Below, piece by piece: positions 1 to 13,400 of a stretch of DNA of 64,000 bases. Under the pieces are notes generated by a model, which worked only from the letters and a program-made list of their open reading frames with translations, was not told where the DNA came from and searched no databases. Position 1 is the stretch's first letter. The number at the start of each line of letters is the position of its first letter. Position numbers and translations under genes: made by a program. Source of the DNA: Scolanthus callimorphus (Eukaryota; Cnidaria; Anthozoa; Actiniaria; Edwardsiidae); contig CM066921.1 in the NCBI GenBank assembly GCA_033964015.1, positions 29,849,320-29,913,319 of the forward strand. The letters are read 5' to 3'.

Positions 1-1320
1 CTACACCCCTGCATTTAATTTGCAAAAGTGGCTCACAGTGAAGGATTGCCATAATGTGATGTTGTTTCCATGATAAAGAGTGACCCTTTTTCCTTCTGTG
101 TTGGGTACCCTGGGACCAAAATTTGAGGTTATGGGAACAAGTTGATGAATTGGTGTTTATTTGGTTTAGTTAGGGGGAAGGCTTTTTCTCTAAGTAAAGA
201 TCACAGTCTGTTATTTCTTGACATGCAGGTCTGTACATCTATTAACTATGTGTACATACAAGATCCTTAGTAAGACCCTTGTACTTGCTGGGGTTACTGC
301 AAGGGCCCTAGGAACAATAACGAATCAGTTTTTTACTTCAGTTTTTGGGCAAACCTTTGCCCTCAAACTCAGCCCTGCAATGCTTTGCCTGTCTTTCCTT
401 GCCACATAAAATCTCTTTTGTATGAATTTTAATTTACACCTGCAAAAGGCACCCCAGGCAGTTGTAATGGCTAGGGAAGGCAAATAATAACAAGGAATTA
501 TAAATTTAAGACTTTAAACTCAAGTTTTGTGCAAGATTTCACTACGATATGCCTAGAAATACAACAGGTATTGTTCCTGAGGCCCCTGATTTACTGTAGA
601 ACCTTTATTTTTATAGTTTTAGTGTCAAGATTGAGTTTTATTGACTTTTTTAGATTGAGGATAAATCCTTTTTTATTTTGTAGTTTGCTAGCAGGGAAAA
701 ACTAGAGTAGTATATGTTGACGATTTGGTTTCAGTAGTGAAACTAAAAAAACAAGGCTTTTAAAATTCAATACAAAAAGAGAATGAATTATTTTTGAACA
801 AAGATATTGATTTACTTTTTGAAAATGTAAACAACAAAGACTTACTATTGTGAGATTTAGATACATAATTTTATATGAATCAGAACTATATTTTTTTATG
901 TGAAAATATCTAGAGCATGATATATTGCTATAAAATATGAGATATTTTCTCCAAATACGTTGTATTGGGTTTTTTTTCACAGAGGGTTATGGTTTCACAC
1001 TTATGGATGTGTCAATTCAATTGGCTTTTAGCTAAAAGCTGAGGATTTGATAAATGTGACAAATGTCAATTAATATATGCCATATGACCTGCCAACTTTT
1101 TAAAATTTTGGTGAGGGCTTTTGATTCTGGTAAAAAAATCAAACGTAAGCCAACAACGTTTCCACCAACCACCGGGCCATCCCAAAGATGTCCCAAGTAC
1201 ATTTCGAAGATGTCCAGAAGCAAATTAACATATCTCCTTGACAACAACAACAAAATGTACTCATTAAAAAAACTATTATTTTCAATAAGATATCACCAAA
1301 TTGATGGATATCCTATTCCT
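1..1320. other. Non-coding A/T-rich stretch
   Basis: I see no coding exon, RNA gene or clear repeat here. Open frames are short, lack domain features and sit in A/T-rich sequence. It may be an intron or 3' flank of a gene outside the window, but nothing in the sequence shows this. Confidence 0.4.
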
Positions 1321-1323
1321 TGT

Positions 1324-1413
1324 TAGTCAAATCACACAAGTGGTCTATACTCAGTTTTGCGCTCTGATTGGTTGAGCACTAGCAGGCTATAAGATATAGC
1401 CTTACTAGCAGCA
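1324..1413. mobile_element. Partial MITE, TTAGTCAAATCACAC-end family
   Basis: The stretch begins with TAGTCAAATCACAC and includes TCTGATTGGTTGAGC and a TATAGCC block. The same blocks occur in reverse orientation in the element at 42071-42262, which has both ends. Here only one half is visible. No coding capacity. Confidence 0.5.
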
Positions 1414-1689
1414 TACCTGCCAACTCTCCAGGTTTTTGCGGGGTCTCCAGGTTTTTATCCTTGATCTCCCGGGAAAAACAAAAAAACTTTCCATACATTT
1501 ACTGTATGTCTCCCGGGTAAATTTTTCGGGATTTTCTCATACAGTTGTTGCATTTGAAACACAATCTCCAGGTTTTGGACCTTTCGGGGTTGGTGGGTAT
1601 GTACAACATGTATGTAGAAGCGAAAGTGTTGAAAGCCAGAAAATATGGCAAAATGAACAGACCAGGAGGAATAATTAATCAGTCAATCG

Positions 1690-1990
1690 TTCTCGTTGAA
1701 ATGTGTCGTTTGCTAAAATTTCCTTATGGAAGTTCCTACTTACCATATTTGGAATTCCAAGCGTTTTCCTACCTTATTTCTTGCCCTAAATTGTCAAAAC
1801 CTTCGTCAAAACTTGCTGATTTTGGATAATTCGTGTAGTCGCCATCTTTGTTTTTTCCCCAGGAGCGTGGAAATACCTACACAGGTAGCCCGCGTCACGC
1901 ACTGGTTATCTTTTGCGTCACGCGTGAGCTTCACAGTGTGTCAATCGCACATGTTAAAGCCCCTTAGCTCCTCGTTCTCCCCAAGGCTCA
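1690..1990. repeat. Dispersed repeat related to 30690-30860
   Basis: From GAAATGTGTCGTTTGCTAAA through the TCGTCAAAACTTGC block, this stretch aligns by eye with 30690-30860 in BHMT intron 5, and in inverted orientation with 29867-30020. The shared end carries an ATGGCGAC-type motif. It looks like one terminal arm of a larger non-autonomous element. No product is predicted. Confidence 0.5.
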
Positions 1991-2159
1991 GTCCCCCGGC
2001 AAAAACAAAAAGAAAGTAAGCAACTTTATTAACGTCTCAAATCTTCTATTATTCTAGCCGTGCACGAGTGCACTACTAATTGGGGAGACGGTGCACACCT
2101 TACCCCCTTTCTCTATCAGAGCTCCAGGTGAAAGGAATTTAAAGCTATAAGCAAGCTAC

Positions 2160-2257
2160 TCGGTTGGTCGATCCTGGTTTCGAACTCAGGACCGTACGCA
2201 CAGTGTGCCGTGCACAAACACACTGCGCCACCTAGCCGTACCTCGCCGTACAGTCCC
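2160..2257 (-). mobile_element. tRNA-derived SINE-like sequence
   Basis: Read on the minus strand, this has an A-box-like TAGGTGGCGCAGTG and, about 40 nt on, a B-box-like GAGTTCGAAACC, the spacing of a tRNA internal pol III promoter. The arms do not fold into a clean cloverleaf, so I read it as a SINE head or decayed tRNA-like sequence, not a working tRNA gene. Confidence 0.45.
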
Positions 2258-2889
2258 TGGAGAGGTTTCATGTCATTTTGCCTGAAAGCAGCGAATTAAG
2301 GGTATAAACAGCTGCTTCTCACACCGAGGGCTAACAAATCCCGCAACCATAGCTTGGTATTCTTCGAGAATGCGCGGTGTAGAAATAACACCTCTTCCAG
2401 AGAAAAACATCGTTGACACCCAGTACGTTTGAAGTTGCGGCGCTCGCTAACAAGATATTGACGAGAATGGTCGTCAGGTGGTTTAGGAGAATAATAGCCG
2501 CAAAGAACTCAAAACGATGTACAAATCATCGCCATTGCTACCGAGAATCTGATTTGATGTGTGTGATAGCGAACGATCCCTCCCGCGCAATTTGCGGAAG
2601 ACTCCCCCGCATGTTTTTGTTTCTCACTTTCAAAAATATTAGCACTTCAGCAATAAACCAAAGATGATTTTTAAAAACGTTCCTGCAACAAATTAAATGG
2701 AAATGATATAATTATACAGATAAACACTCTTTTTATAAGAATCACGTTTATTAATTTTGTGTGTTTTGCGGGGGCGTACAACGATCACTTCTCCTGAAAA
2801 GCATTTACTGCGATTTTTCTAACTCTGCGAACTCCCGCTTGATATTTCCGAACACCAAACTGCGCATTGGTTTCCGTCCATCAACCCTT

Positions 2890-3066
2890 TTAAAGAGCCT
2901 GTGTCAGCCACTCCTTTGTTATTGTATTCGTTCAATATTACATAATTTACCAAATTCAATCGAGAACATTGCTCTATAGTCTCTAAATCAGCAAATGGAA
3001 ATGGATGCTTTCTCCGACTTGGTATGTTACTATGCTGTCAAAATGGCGGCTTACAAAGGCTCTTTA
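2890..3066. mobile_element. MITE with TTAAAGAGCC inverted ends, copy 1
   Basis: The ends are inverted copies: TTAAAGAGCCTGTGTCAGCC on the left, and on the right the complement of TTAAAGAGCCTTTGTAAGCC. The interior includes a GAGAACATTGCTCTATAG block. Related copies lie at 31080-31735, 61407-61655 and, partly, 55895-56030. About 177 bp, non-coding. Confidence 0.65.
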
Positions 3067-3119
3067 AGTCAAGTCCACGCATGTTTACTGAGTTTGGTTT
3101 GCATTAATTACAGTGAAAA

Positions 3120-3600
3120 TTGTGTTTTGAAGCCTCGCAACAGACCCATTTTCTGCATGCGGCTATTTTTGGATGTATTTTGAGAGCAGAACATTTTATT
3201 TTGCCTAAAGGTGCATTCTACATGCAGAGCAAAAACTTTCACCTTTTGCACCTAGTCCACCGTCTTGGGGCATGTTATTTTAAAGAACATCTTAAGAACA
3301 TTCAAGGCTCAATTTGCAAAACATTTAAGAACTTTGGGTTGGAATTTACCCAGCCTCGAACAAAAATGAACGGTTGTTATCATTCTTATCAAAAAGACGT
3401 TTTTCGCATGGATGATACTACAACTGAATGCACCTGCCCGCTCCAGTGTTCTAAGGTTGAGATAAGCATCTCTAAGAAACGAAGAGATAATTGTTTTCAT
3501 GACTGCGGTCGCTGGGAAAAAGGCTATTATATACGAGTAGCTAAAGTGTTATTGTATTTGCTTACGTGTGCGTCGCAGCCGGACAAATGTTTTTAAAGCC
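3120..3600 (+). other. Possible remnant of a Cys-rich channel exon
   Basis: A 158-codon open frame contains TECTCPLQCSKVEISIS. The C-x-CP-x2-C spacing followed by alternating hydrophobic residues and Ser is reminiscent of the extracellular Cys-rich domain of DEG/ENaC channels. Nothing else of that family (membrane segments, other cysteines, neighbouring exons) is visible. It could equally be a chance open frame. Confidence 0.15.
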
Positions 3601-3714
3601 AGAGAGAAAGCGCTGCTTCAGCGAGTTCTTCCTAGCCCGCTCTACATTTACTATATAGCTCGCAATTGATTTCAAAGCAATTCGACCTTTGTGTGCGCGC
3701 ACTTCACATCATAC

Positions 3715-4082
3715 AGGGTATTTCTGTAGACACCCATCCATTCATGGGAAATTCTGAAATTCCAATGATGCAAGCATGGGAAGTGTTCAACTTTCCCATG
3801 GCTATATGTAAATTCCGAACACTTCACATAGGCGAAATTCATTTTATTCCCATTATTGGATGAGCGGGTTCTCATTACAGACAATTAATTTTAATGGAAA
3901 AGTGGAGGGTGGGTGGGCACACGGAATCTCTGCAGAAACCCATCCGTGGGAAAAGATGAATTTCTCAAGGCACACGCATGGGAAGTGTTCGGAATTCACA
4001 TGGATAGCCATGGGAATTAAATCCGAACACTTCCCACTCTTCTACCATGGGAAATTCAGTTTTTCCCATGGGGTAAGTTAGT
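3715..4082. mobile_element. Palindromic CCATGGGAA-family MITEs, two units
   Basis: Two adjacent imperfect palindromes are built from GGGAAGTGTTCGGA-type and CCATGGGAAA-type blocks; the better one spans about 3935-4075 with a central GCCATGGG. The same family forms a cleaner palindrome at 14825-14984 and a half copy at 32625-32725. No open frame of interest. Confidence 0.6.
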
Positions 4083-4099
4083 TTAAAGAAAAGCGAAAT

Positions 4100-4790
4100 T
4101 CTGCTGAAGAGTGACCTAACGGTGCGCAACGGATTGTTTTTCAAAACGAAAAGTTCCCAGGTCCAGCGAGAGATAATCTGAGGAGATGCATGGACATTTT
4201 TTGTTCATGCTAATTGCAGTGTTTTTTTTTTTAGAATCTGTCCTTTTTAGTTTTTTTGACGCTTGGCGGTGCACAAAAAATCTAGTTCTGGCTGGCTAAT
4301 TTGAAAGAAACAAATCACCTTTCTTTCTCTCTTTCGTTCTTCTTTTTCGATTTCTTCTTCATATTTTACCCTTTTTCTTTCATTCGTTTTTTCTTATTAT
4401 TTCTTCTTTCTTTCATGTACACGTTTTCACGTAAACGTGCCGGCGCGCGCGAGTTTCGGATTCTATGGGCGCACAGCGCTGATGAATAATATAATGAATT
4501 CTGACGTCATAGATATATTAATAACACATCACACGTCACAATGTCACACTCCAAAACTAACCAATCACGCGCGCAATCACTACTGTCGATGCAGCCACCA
4601 GTTTCAAGTCGCCATCTCTTTGCGCATCGGTGGGACTTCTTATAAATATCCACCAAAACCATCTAAGGTGATGCCGTTATACGAGAGGTTTAAAGATCGG
4701 TATCTCTAACCGCGCAAATTAAAAGTCTGTCGGAAGATGACGAAGAGATATCAAAGGATCGTGTCAAAAGTGTGTTTCGGTTTGACGTTG
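4100..4790. other. Non-coding stretch with pyrimidine-rich tract
   Basis: No gene seen. From about 4318 to 4415 the plus strand is a TTC/CTTT-rich tract, which accounts for the open frame crossing it. The rest is unremarkable A/T-rich sequence. Confidence 0.4.
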
Positions 4791-4965
4791 ACGGTTATTT
4801 GTGGCTCTTACTTGTACTGGAGATGTCGGGGAGAAAAGACCTCGGAGGAGGTAAATTTAACAAGTTTCCAGATAGTTTTTGAGCGGTGTGGACTCTAGAC
4901 TTTCCCAAAGTCCGCTGTTCACTTTGTTCTAAGGAAAAACATAGAGTACGACTTGGGGCAAGTCT

Positions 4966-5101
4966 ATGTGGACTCTTATTTGCCACGCTTTACGCCATCA
5001 TCGTGGTCAAAATGCTGTGACTCACGAGCCGCAGGCAAGTGACTCCACAACAAATTTCGACCACGATGATGGCGTAAAGCGTGGTGAATAAGAGTCCACA
5101 C
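4966..5101. repeat. Hairpin-forming inverted repeat
   Basis: The block TGGACTCTTATTTGCCACGC and the following GCCATCATCGTGGTC (4968-5010) return as their complement at 5058-5100, separated by about 45 nt. Arms of about 43 bp with few mismatches suggest a foldback element. Open frames here are by-products of the palindrome. Confidence 0.65.
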
Positions 5102-5239
5102 CACTCAAAGCATCTGGAAATGTTTTTACCATGACAAAATGCCAAATGGTATAATTTATTATGATCATTTTCCGTTTCAATTAGCGCGAACATTCGAACA
5201 AATTCCCTTCGTTTTTGAGCCGCGCGCGCAGGCTGATGC

Positions 5240-5905
5240 GAGCAGAGTGGTATGGACTCTTTTATACCACAACGCGCGCGTTTCTCGAGTTCTGATTGGC
5301 TCTCAGCCGTGGGTACATAAAAGTATATACCACGAAACGCGCCATCATCAGTGCGCGCGCTCAAAAGAACCAACGAAAACACCGTTTGGCCGAGCGCACG
5401 CGCTGGTTATGTATTTATTTTTGCCGGCTGCGCCTCGTGAGTCCACAACATTTTATACCACAACGCGCGCGTTTCTCGAATTCTGATTGGCTCTCAGCCG
5501 TGGGTACATAAGAGGACATACCACGGAACGCGTCATCATAAGCGCGCGCGCTAAAAGAACCAACGAACAACACCGTTTGGCTGCGCGCGCGCTGCTTTTG
5601 CCTTTTTATTTTTGCCTTTTTGTTGTGGTATAAAACAAATGTCCTCTGATTTTCCGTGGTATGTCCTCTTATATACCAGGGAATGACGTAATAAAGTGGT
5701 CAAAATGTACTGCGGACCCACTCGGCTGCGCCTCGTGAGTCCACAACATTTTGACGACTTTATTACGTCATTCCGTGGTATATAAGAGGACATACCACGG
5801 AAAATCAGAGGACATTTGTTAATTGACCACTTTATTACGTCATTCCGTGGTAAAGAGGACATACCACGGAAAATCAGAGGACATTTGTTAAATTTCCCAC
5901 GGCAA
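5240..5905. repeat. 191-bp direct repeats and TACCACGG foldbacks
   Basis: A unit with CACAACGCGCGCGTTTCTCG and TGATTGGCTCTCAGCCGTGG occurs at 5261 and again 191 bp later at 5452. It is followed (5640-5900) by repeated GTCCTCTGATTTTCCGTGGT blocks in both orientations. Long open frames on both strands here are created by the repeats; I assign no protein. Confidence 0.6.
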
Positions 5906-7461
5906 ATCAGCCAATCATTTGCAAGAAACCTAGCTGTTATGGTAAAAATAACATTGGCCTTCGCACCGTGCAACTTTGGTCGGAAATCATTGTGATTTCA
6001 AATCGACCTCGCGCTGCGTTCTCGTTTGAAGGATGCGCACGCCGCATCCTCCAAAATTAACCAGGTATCCTGCGAGATTGCGCAAAATATCGTCAGATAC
6101 TTAGTGAAATGTTTGTTGGGCTATGCGAAAGAACGTATTTTGTAATTACCATTGGTTCTATCTGTAATATTTCGTTGCAGGACCAACCGGGCCAACCTCT
6201 AGAACTAATATCCACGGGTTTGGGGCCACCATATAAGGAAGATATGGGAGAGACACTAATCCTGCTATCTGTTTGAGCTACATCGAATTTGGTGCCACCT
6301 TCGCAGATGACGAAACAATCTGGGTGCGGAGCGTTGGGTTCTTTGGGCGTCATGATGCTGGCCACGTGATTACTCCATCAACGCCGTAGCGCGACCGACT
6401 AGTGATTGCAAATATCATACCTAGACTGATTATAAGACCTTTGTGTGGTCAGCAGACAATCTGAAAATAAAGGATTCACTCACTCGACATCTGATTTCCT
6501 ATCTATTGTTAATTGTACAATGAAACATCGTATGGCGACCGTACGGTTCTTACGTCCACGCCAGAGATATTCATTATCGCGATTATATAATTCGGCGCCA
6601 ATTATTTTTTATCCATATAATTATTTTATTGGACAAAATCCACGTGGCACCTCTTTATTGGCATCTTTCTTTTTACGCATGCGCATAACAAAGAACTCTC
6701 TGTTAGTTAAACGAGTCTGACAAGTCTCTCTTGTCAAACTGGTTTGTTATTACTAATCGTACACACTAAAAAATTCCGAGCGGTAGTTGCCAATAAACTT
6801 GCTAAAAAATCAGTCGTACCCAGACGTTATTTTTTTTGCGTCAGTTTGCGGTGATTCTCAATAAAAATTGTTTTGGAGGCGTAGGACTGGGAACGAGTAT
6901 TACACAGCGCGCAATGAACTGTAGTACATATCCCATAAATCTCTGCGCGCCCTGTTAAAAGTATCCCATAACTCTCTGCGCGCCCTGCTAAAAGTATCTC
7001 ATAACTCGCGTTTTGGTGCTAAGGTGTCGTTGTTGATTGTTGTCTTGCTTATAGCGCTGCGCACAGATGAGATGACGTCATTAAAAACTCAGACAAACTT
7101 GAATTCTACTTGTCTCCAATATTCTCAGTTTTCTCTCTAAAAACGATACAAAATTCTGGTAGTTCCACTAATCATAGCAGAGCGTGTGTATGTACTACTA
7201 CCCTGGCTCGTATTTTGAGCGAGCGCAATCCTTTAATTCTGAATGGGAATACAAGAGGGATTGTTTGTCTGAGTCTTGCGATCTAATTTTAGAATCTGTG
7301 CGCTATTGTGATACTTCCACGCGCAACAACCAAAGGTTGAGATTTATGTTAAAACGGCACTAATGCATGCTGTTACGTCATGGATGCTACCGTATAATCT
7401 TACATGACATTGTCTAAACATTCAGTACCGAGTCAACAGAGAGCTACAGTGCAGTTTAGCG
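5906..7461. other. Upstream region of the GST-like gene
   Basis: No exon is recognised. The repeated CCCATAA-CTCTGCGCGCCCTG motif at 6930-6990 is a short tandem duplication. A 90-codon minus-strand open frame at 6093-6365 has no recognisable domain. The promoter of the gene starting at 7462 presumably lies at the right edge, but I cannot place a core promoter element. Confidence 0.35.
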
Positions 7462-10400
7462 ATGGACCTCCTACCAGAGAGTATCGACAAGTGCTCCCCG
7501 AGACCACCACTGCTTGAGAACAAACTCCGTCTGTACAGCGGAGGTTTGTCGCCGTTTGTCGAGGTACTGGGAAGAGCATTAAGATTTTACGGCTTTCGTA
7601 ACTATCTACAATCGACACTCGTTAACAAACAAGCTTACCTTTGCGAGAGTTCATTCTCTCCAAATAGATTATACGTCTTTTAGGAAGCAGCATTTTCGTA
7701 CTTAGAATCCATGTCGTTGTTTCCGACAAAAAAAAAAACGAATGAAGTTTTTATGCTTGGTAGCGTTTGCGATTCATTTGACACTGAACTGAACCTCGAA
7801 ACTTATAGTGTAAGTGCCGTGCGTGACGGCTGTCATTATTTCGCCATTTTCTCGATTAGAGAAAAGAAAGGTCTCGAACGATTTATAAAAAAACTCTTTT
7901 CATTAGAAAAGAGGCATGTTTTAGTGAGAAGCTATTAAGTTTTAACTGCTGAAATTCCTTTTTTTAATCAATCAGCCATTTGTTTCAGTCTGTTTTGGTT
8001 TATAGCGTGACATATCAGTGCACAATCTTGCATTTACAAATTAACATAATTTGTAGAGGACATTTGAATATTTGATCCACAGTTTGATGAGAATGTTAAG
8101 GTGGCTCATGACTAATTCACTGGAAATCACACCCTAAAAATAACTAACCCTTTTGCCTAGAAAGCGAAATATTTACAGATTTTCTTTTATGTTTTGGTGA
8201 TAAAGGGTTCCTTTTTGCACTCTTTTTTCAAGGCCAATTATTTTCTCGTGCATTACGTAATGATTCAGGGACGCGTGTCCGTATCACTAGTCACAGACCT
8301 CATATTTATATGAATAAATATTCATATTTATGTTTGAATTCTGTAACGGCTCGACAGAGCGGAAATGCGACCAAAAATGAAATGTCTAACTTTGCCATAT
8401 TTCAATATATAAGCTCAAGATTCCGTATACAAAGAGTTTCTATGGCTAAAAGCTTAATTCCAAATTTTTAAGAAAATTGAAGAATATGAATTTTAGATAT
8501 GATTGAGCAAAGTTCGCATAATTCCTGATCAAAGTACTAATTCTCCCGTAAAATGGCACAGAAACCAAAGTTTAAAGCCTAATATCTCAAAGACGGATCC
8601 ATTAGAAAAGTCATTTTTGATATTTTGTTTTTAATCAGACAAGGAGTCTGTATGCAAAAAATCAAGCTTATCTGAGCTAATCTGACCTTATTATTTGAAA
8701 TTAAGTGGTCTAAGCAGGTCATTTCCGCTCTGCCTAACGGCTCTGGTTCTCTTGTACGGAGACAGGCTCTCGATCCACTGGTCATTCTTTGAAGACTAAA
8801 CAAAGAAAAAAGTCTCCACCCAATGGAGGCTTCCTTTTAGGGCGCGAGTTTTTTAAACCCAAATCTAACCAACGGGAAACTTTGCAATGAGAACTAGCGA
8901 GTTTCGTGACACGTCATCGTTCCCGTTGCCGTCATCGCAGCTATATTTCCCAAATCAGCGCGGATGATGCGTTTCCGACTCGGCATGCTGCTTGGCAGCA
9001 GCGATTGATTGAAGATCTTTAAACTCCCTATTATTGTAGGAATATGCAGTCCCTTCCTCCATTGAATAAGGCCTAGTACATACGCCGCTCTTATCATGAG
9101 CCGTACCAAACTGTTACCATGAAATACTGATTCCCGGTTTGATTTAGGATAGTTTAGGCTACAAGCAGGCGAGAGGTGGACAAAAAATATTGTTTTATTG
9201 AGATTTTGCATTAGGATCGGCTCATGATAAGAGCGGCGTATGTACTAGGCCTAAGTCACCACATAAGGGAATTCCAGACCGGATTTCGGATTCCAAAGCT
9301 CACAAAGAGCCGGATTCCGGAATCCAGATTCCCTTCATGGCCGAATAAACGTACGATTCCTACAACTCCTTTCCTGTTGTTCCAGAGGGTGCGGTTAGTA
9401 TTGGCCTTCAAAGGCATCGACTTTGAGCTGGTTCAAATAGATTTAGTCAACAAGCCCGAATGGTATGTAAAAGAGGTCAACCCTTTAACGGGAAAAGTAC
9501 CGGTATTAGAACTTCCCGGTGGCAAATGTCTTCAGGAATCAATTCCCTGTTGTGGTAAGTGATGCACACACTCCACAAATTTTATTATTGGATTTCGTAT
9601 ACTCTGAAGTACATCGAACGCTACCAAATGATATGTCAGGGTTAGGGTCCTGAAAGAAAAGCAATAAAAGACAAATTTGTCTGCACTGGCAGCGGCAAGC
9701 TATATCATTTTTCGTTCCCCTCTCCCCCCTCTTTGCCCCTCCTGGTGGCAAGTTTCTTGAGGAATCAATTCCCTGTTGTGGTAAGTGATGCACACCCTCC
9801 GCACCACTCTTTCGTCTTGTTCCCCCTTCTTCTCACCCTTTTCTCCCACACATCTCCTCTCTTCTTCCTTCTTCTCCCCTCTTATCTCATCTTTCCCTCT
9901 CTTCTGCTCCCCTTCTTTCCCCAACTTATGCTGAAACTTCTGCTGGAAGTTGTTGATGTCCCGAATCTTTCTACAATCTTTGCGGGCGAATGTAAATAAA
10001 TATATTTTTGAACATGATTACGGGGATCATGAGCACAGACGTCTTCCTTGCCGATTTTTAAGGGAGGAGAGCTGTATAAGCTAGTGATCCCGTTCATTTT
10101 TTTAGAATATCTGGAAGAAGTTTATCCTGAACCCCATCTTTATCCAAACGATCCGTACGAAAAGAACAGACAAAGGCTGCTCATTCAACTGTATTCAAAG
10201 GTAGGCACCACTGGGTTGATGACAGAACGGACCTGTTCCGTAGAAACCTGTTGCCTTTTAACCTGTTGCCTCGCCCCTTTCGCTGCTTTCCCACAAAATT
10301 AACAGGGCAACCTCATGCGCATGATTTCTTGCGTTCCGTTTTTTTAATCAGCGGCCACCTATTGGTGGGCGCTGTTCAAAGCGCAGGAGTAGATGAAGCT

Positions 10401-13400
10401 ACTTTCAGATTGTAGATTTTGAATGTTCCGCGAAAATTGGTTGTCAAGGTTACAAATATTTCTTAGGAAAAAGATGGTGCGCATGGAAACAAGCGCCAGC
10501 GGTTTAATCCAACATTCTCACAATTAACTACCAACTTTCTGTTTTGAATTCCACAAAAATCTACAATCTAAAAATAGACTCTCCTGTGCATATGGCTAGT
10601 CCTAGTGGAGTAGATGGAGGCTCCTGTTGATGGGCTCCTGATTCTTCTACTCCTGTGCATATGGCTAGACCTAGTGGAGTAGATGGAGGCTCCTGTTGAT
10701 GGGCTCCTGATTCTTCTACTCCTGTGCATATGGCTAGACCTAGTGGAGTAGATGGAGGCTCCTGTTGATGGGCTCCTTATTCTTTCTACTTCTGTGCATA
10801 GGATTAGACCTAATGCAGTAGATGGAAGGTCCTGTTGATGGGCTCCTGATTCTTCTACTGTGCATATGGCTAGACTTAGTGGAGTAGATGGAGGGTCCTG
10901 TTGATGGGCTCCCTGTGCATATGGCTAGACCTAGTGGAGTAGATGGAGGCTCCTGTTGATGGGCTCCTTATTCTTTCTGCTTCTGTGCATAGGATTAGAC
11001 CTAATGCAGTAGATGGAAGGTCCTGTTGATGGGCTCCTGACTTCTACTCCTGTGCATATGCTAGACCTAGTGGAGTAGATGAAGGCTCCTGTTGATGGGC
11101 TCCCTGTGTATATGGCTAGACCTAGTGGAGTAGATGGAGGCACCTGTTGATGGGCTTCTGACTCTTCTACTCCTGTACATATATGGCTAGACCTAGTGGT
11201 TTAGATGGAGTCTCCTGTTGATGGGTCCTGATTCTTCTATACTCTTGTGCATATGGCAAGACCTAGTGGAGTAGATGGAGGGTCCTGTTGATGGGATCCT
11301 GACTCTTCTACTCCTGTGCTAAAAGTTAGACCTAGTGTAGTAGATGGAGGGCCCTGATGATGGGCTCCTGATTCTTCTTCTCCTGTGCATATGGCTAGAC
11401 CTAGTGGAGAAGACGGAGGCTCTTGTTGACGCGCTCATGATTCTACTCCTGTACTTACGACTAAACTTAGTGGAGTAAATGGAGGCTCCTGTTGATGGGC
11501 TCCTGCCTTTTGTGTTATAGGCAAGTGAACCATTCTACAAGATTGTATTCGGAGGAAGAGACGAAGCAAACATTGCAGCATACAAAAAGGCCTTGGCACC
11601 TTTTGAGAGAGAGCTTGAAAGAAGAAACTCGACATATCTTGCAGGTATTTATGTTTCCAGATACCAACCACAGACACATACACAAAGAGAGAACGTGACT
11701 AAGAAACTAGAACAGTGAACGCCAATACCGTGGACCCTAAAATATTTCTGTCAAACTCAGCAAAAATTCATCAAGCATTAGCGTAAAGGGGATTTGGATA
11801 CGTGGTCTTAATTTACATAGAATTTTGAGATTGTATTCCTTCTTTTTTTTATTCATTGTACCAGTTATAACAAAAACTCGAAAGTGTTTAAGTTTCATCA
11901 GGATTTCCAAACACCTCGAAGTCGGTTAAAAAACTCTGGGTTGTCTTTTCAACCCACTTCTCGTTGTTTGGAAATCCTGATGACACACTTTGTCTCGTGT
12001 TTGATATACTACTTCTCAGTGTTTGCATGTCCTGATGAAACACCCTGTCTCGTGTTTGATATACTACTTCTCGGTGTTTGCATATCCTGATGAAACACGC
12101 TGTCTCGTGTTTGATATATTAACCACCTTTTCGGTGTTTGGAAATCCTGATGAAACACCTTGTCTCGTGTTTGATATACTACTTCTCGGTGTTTGGAAAT
12201 CTGATGAAACACGCTGTCTCGTGTTTGATATACTACTTCTCAGTGTTTGGAAATCCTGATGAAACACGCTGTCTCGTGTTTGATATACTACTTCTCCGTG
12301 TTTGGAAATCCTGATGAAACACTTTGTCTCGTGTTTGATATACTACTTCTCGGTGTTTGGAAATCTGATGAAACACGCTGTCTCGTGTTTGATATACTAC
12401 TTCTCAGTGTTTGGAAATCCTGATGAAACACGCTGTCTCGTGTTTGATATACTACTTCTCGGTGTTTGTAAATCCTGATGAAACACTTTGTCTCGTGTTT
12501 GATTTACTACTTCTCGGTGTTTGGAAATCCTGACGAAACACGCTGTCTCGTGTTTGATATATTACTTACAAACTAGAAGTAATATTAGGAGCGCGTCATA
12601 GACAATGCTAATGCAAATCATTGTTATCATTGAAAATTGCTACAGGATATAGTAAATATAAATATTTAACGGACAACCATATTATGCATCGTCTTGTGCG
12701 CAGGGACGGGGTGGAAATGAACTTTCTACGAGTTTCTCACTTCGCAGTTTATGCAAGCTCAATATTTTGTATACAAGTAGCTCTTACAGCCAAAGACAAA
12801 ATTCGAAATTTCGAAATTTGGAGGATGTGATCTTTAGATATTAGGGCCTAAACTTAAGTCCTGAGAGGTGATACTTTGATCAACACAAAACTTGCAGCGT
12901 GTACCGTAGTGCCCCAAAAGTCGGGGCAAGAAAAACACCGATCCAATGATAAAGCGATGAACAATAATTTGTTCTTTTACCATCAGGAGAAAAACCGGGC
13001 ATGGTTGACTACATACTTTGGCCATTATTCGAGCGTCAGGCGATCATCCGGGACGATTTGGTCATCACGGACAAGGATATGCAAGCTCAATATTTTGTAT
13101 ACAAGTAGCTCTTACAGCCAAAGACAAAATTCGAAATTTCGAAATTTGGAGGATGTGATCTTTAGATATTAGGGCCTAAACTTAAGTCCTGAGAGGTGAT
13201 ACTTTGATCAACACAAAACTTGCAGCGTGTACCGTAGTGCCCCAAAAGTCGGGGCAAGAAAAACACCGATCCAATGATAAAGCGATGAACAATAATTTGT
13301 TCTTTTACCATCAGGAGAAAAACCGGGCATGGTTGACTACATACTTTGGCCATTATTCGAGCGTCAGGCGATCATCCGGGACGATTTGGTCATCACGGAC

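Noticed and set aside
2160..2257. A functional tRNA gene
   Set aside because: A- and B-box-like motifs are present, but no cloverleaf with paired acceptor and anticodon stems can be drawn.
6093..6365. 90-codon minus-strand open frame with Pro/Ser-rich sequence
   Set aside because: No domain, splice context or homologous copy could be recognised; length is within what chance allows.
10581..11515. CRISPR-like array
   Set aside because: Units are contiguous tandem copies without unique spacers, and the context is a eukaryotic intron.
11884..12267. Overlapping open frames on both strands
   Set aside because: They are read-throughs of the 55-bp satellite, whose unit lacks stop codons.
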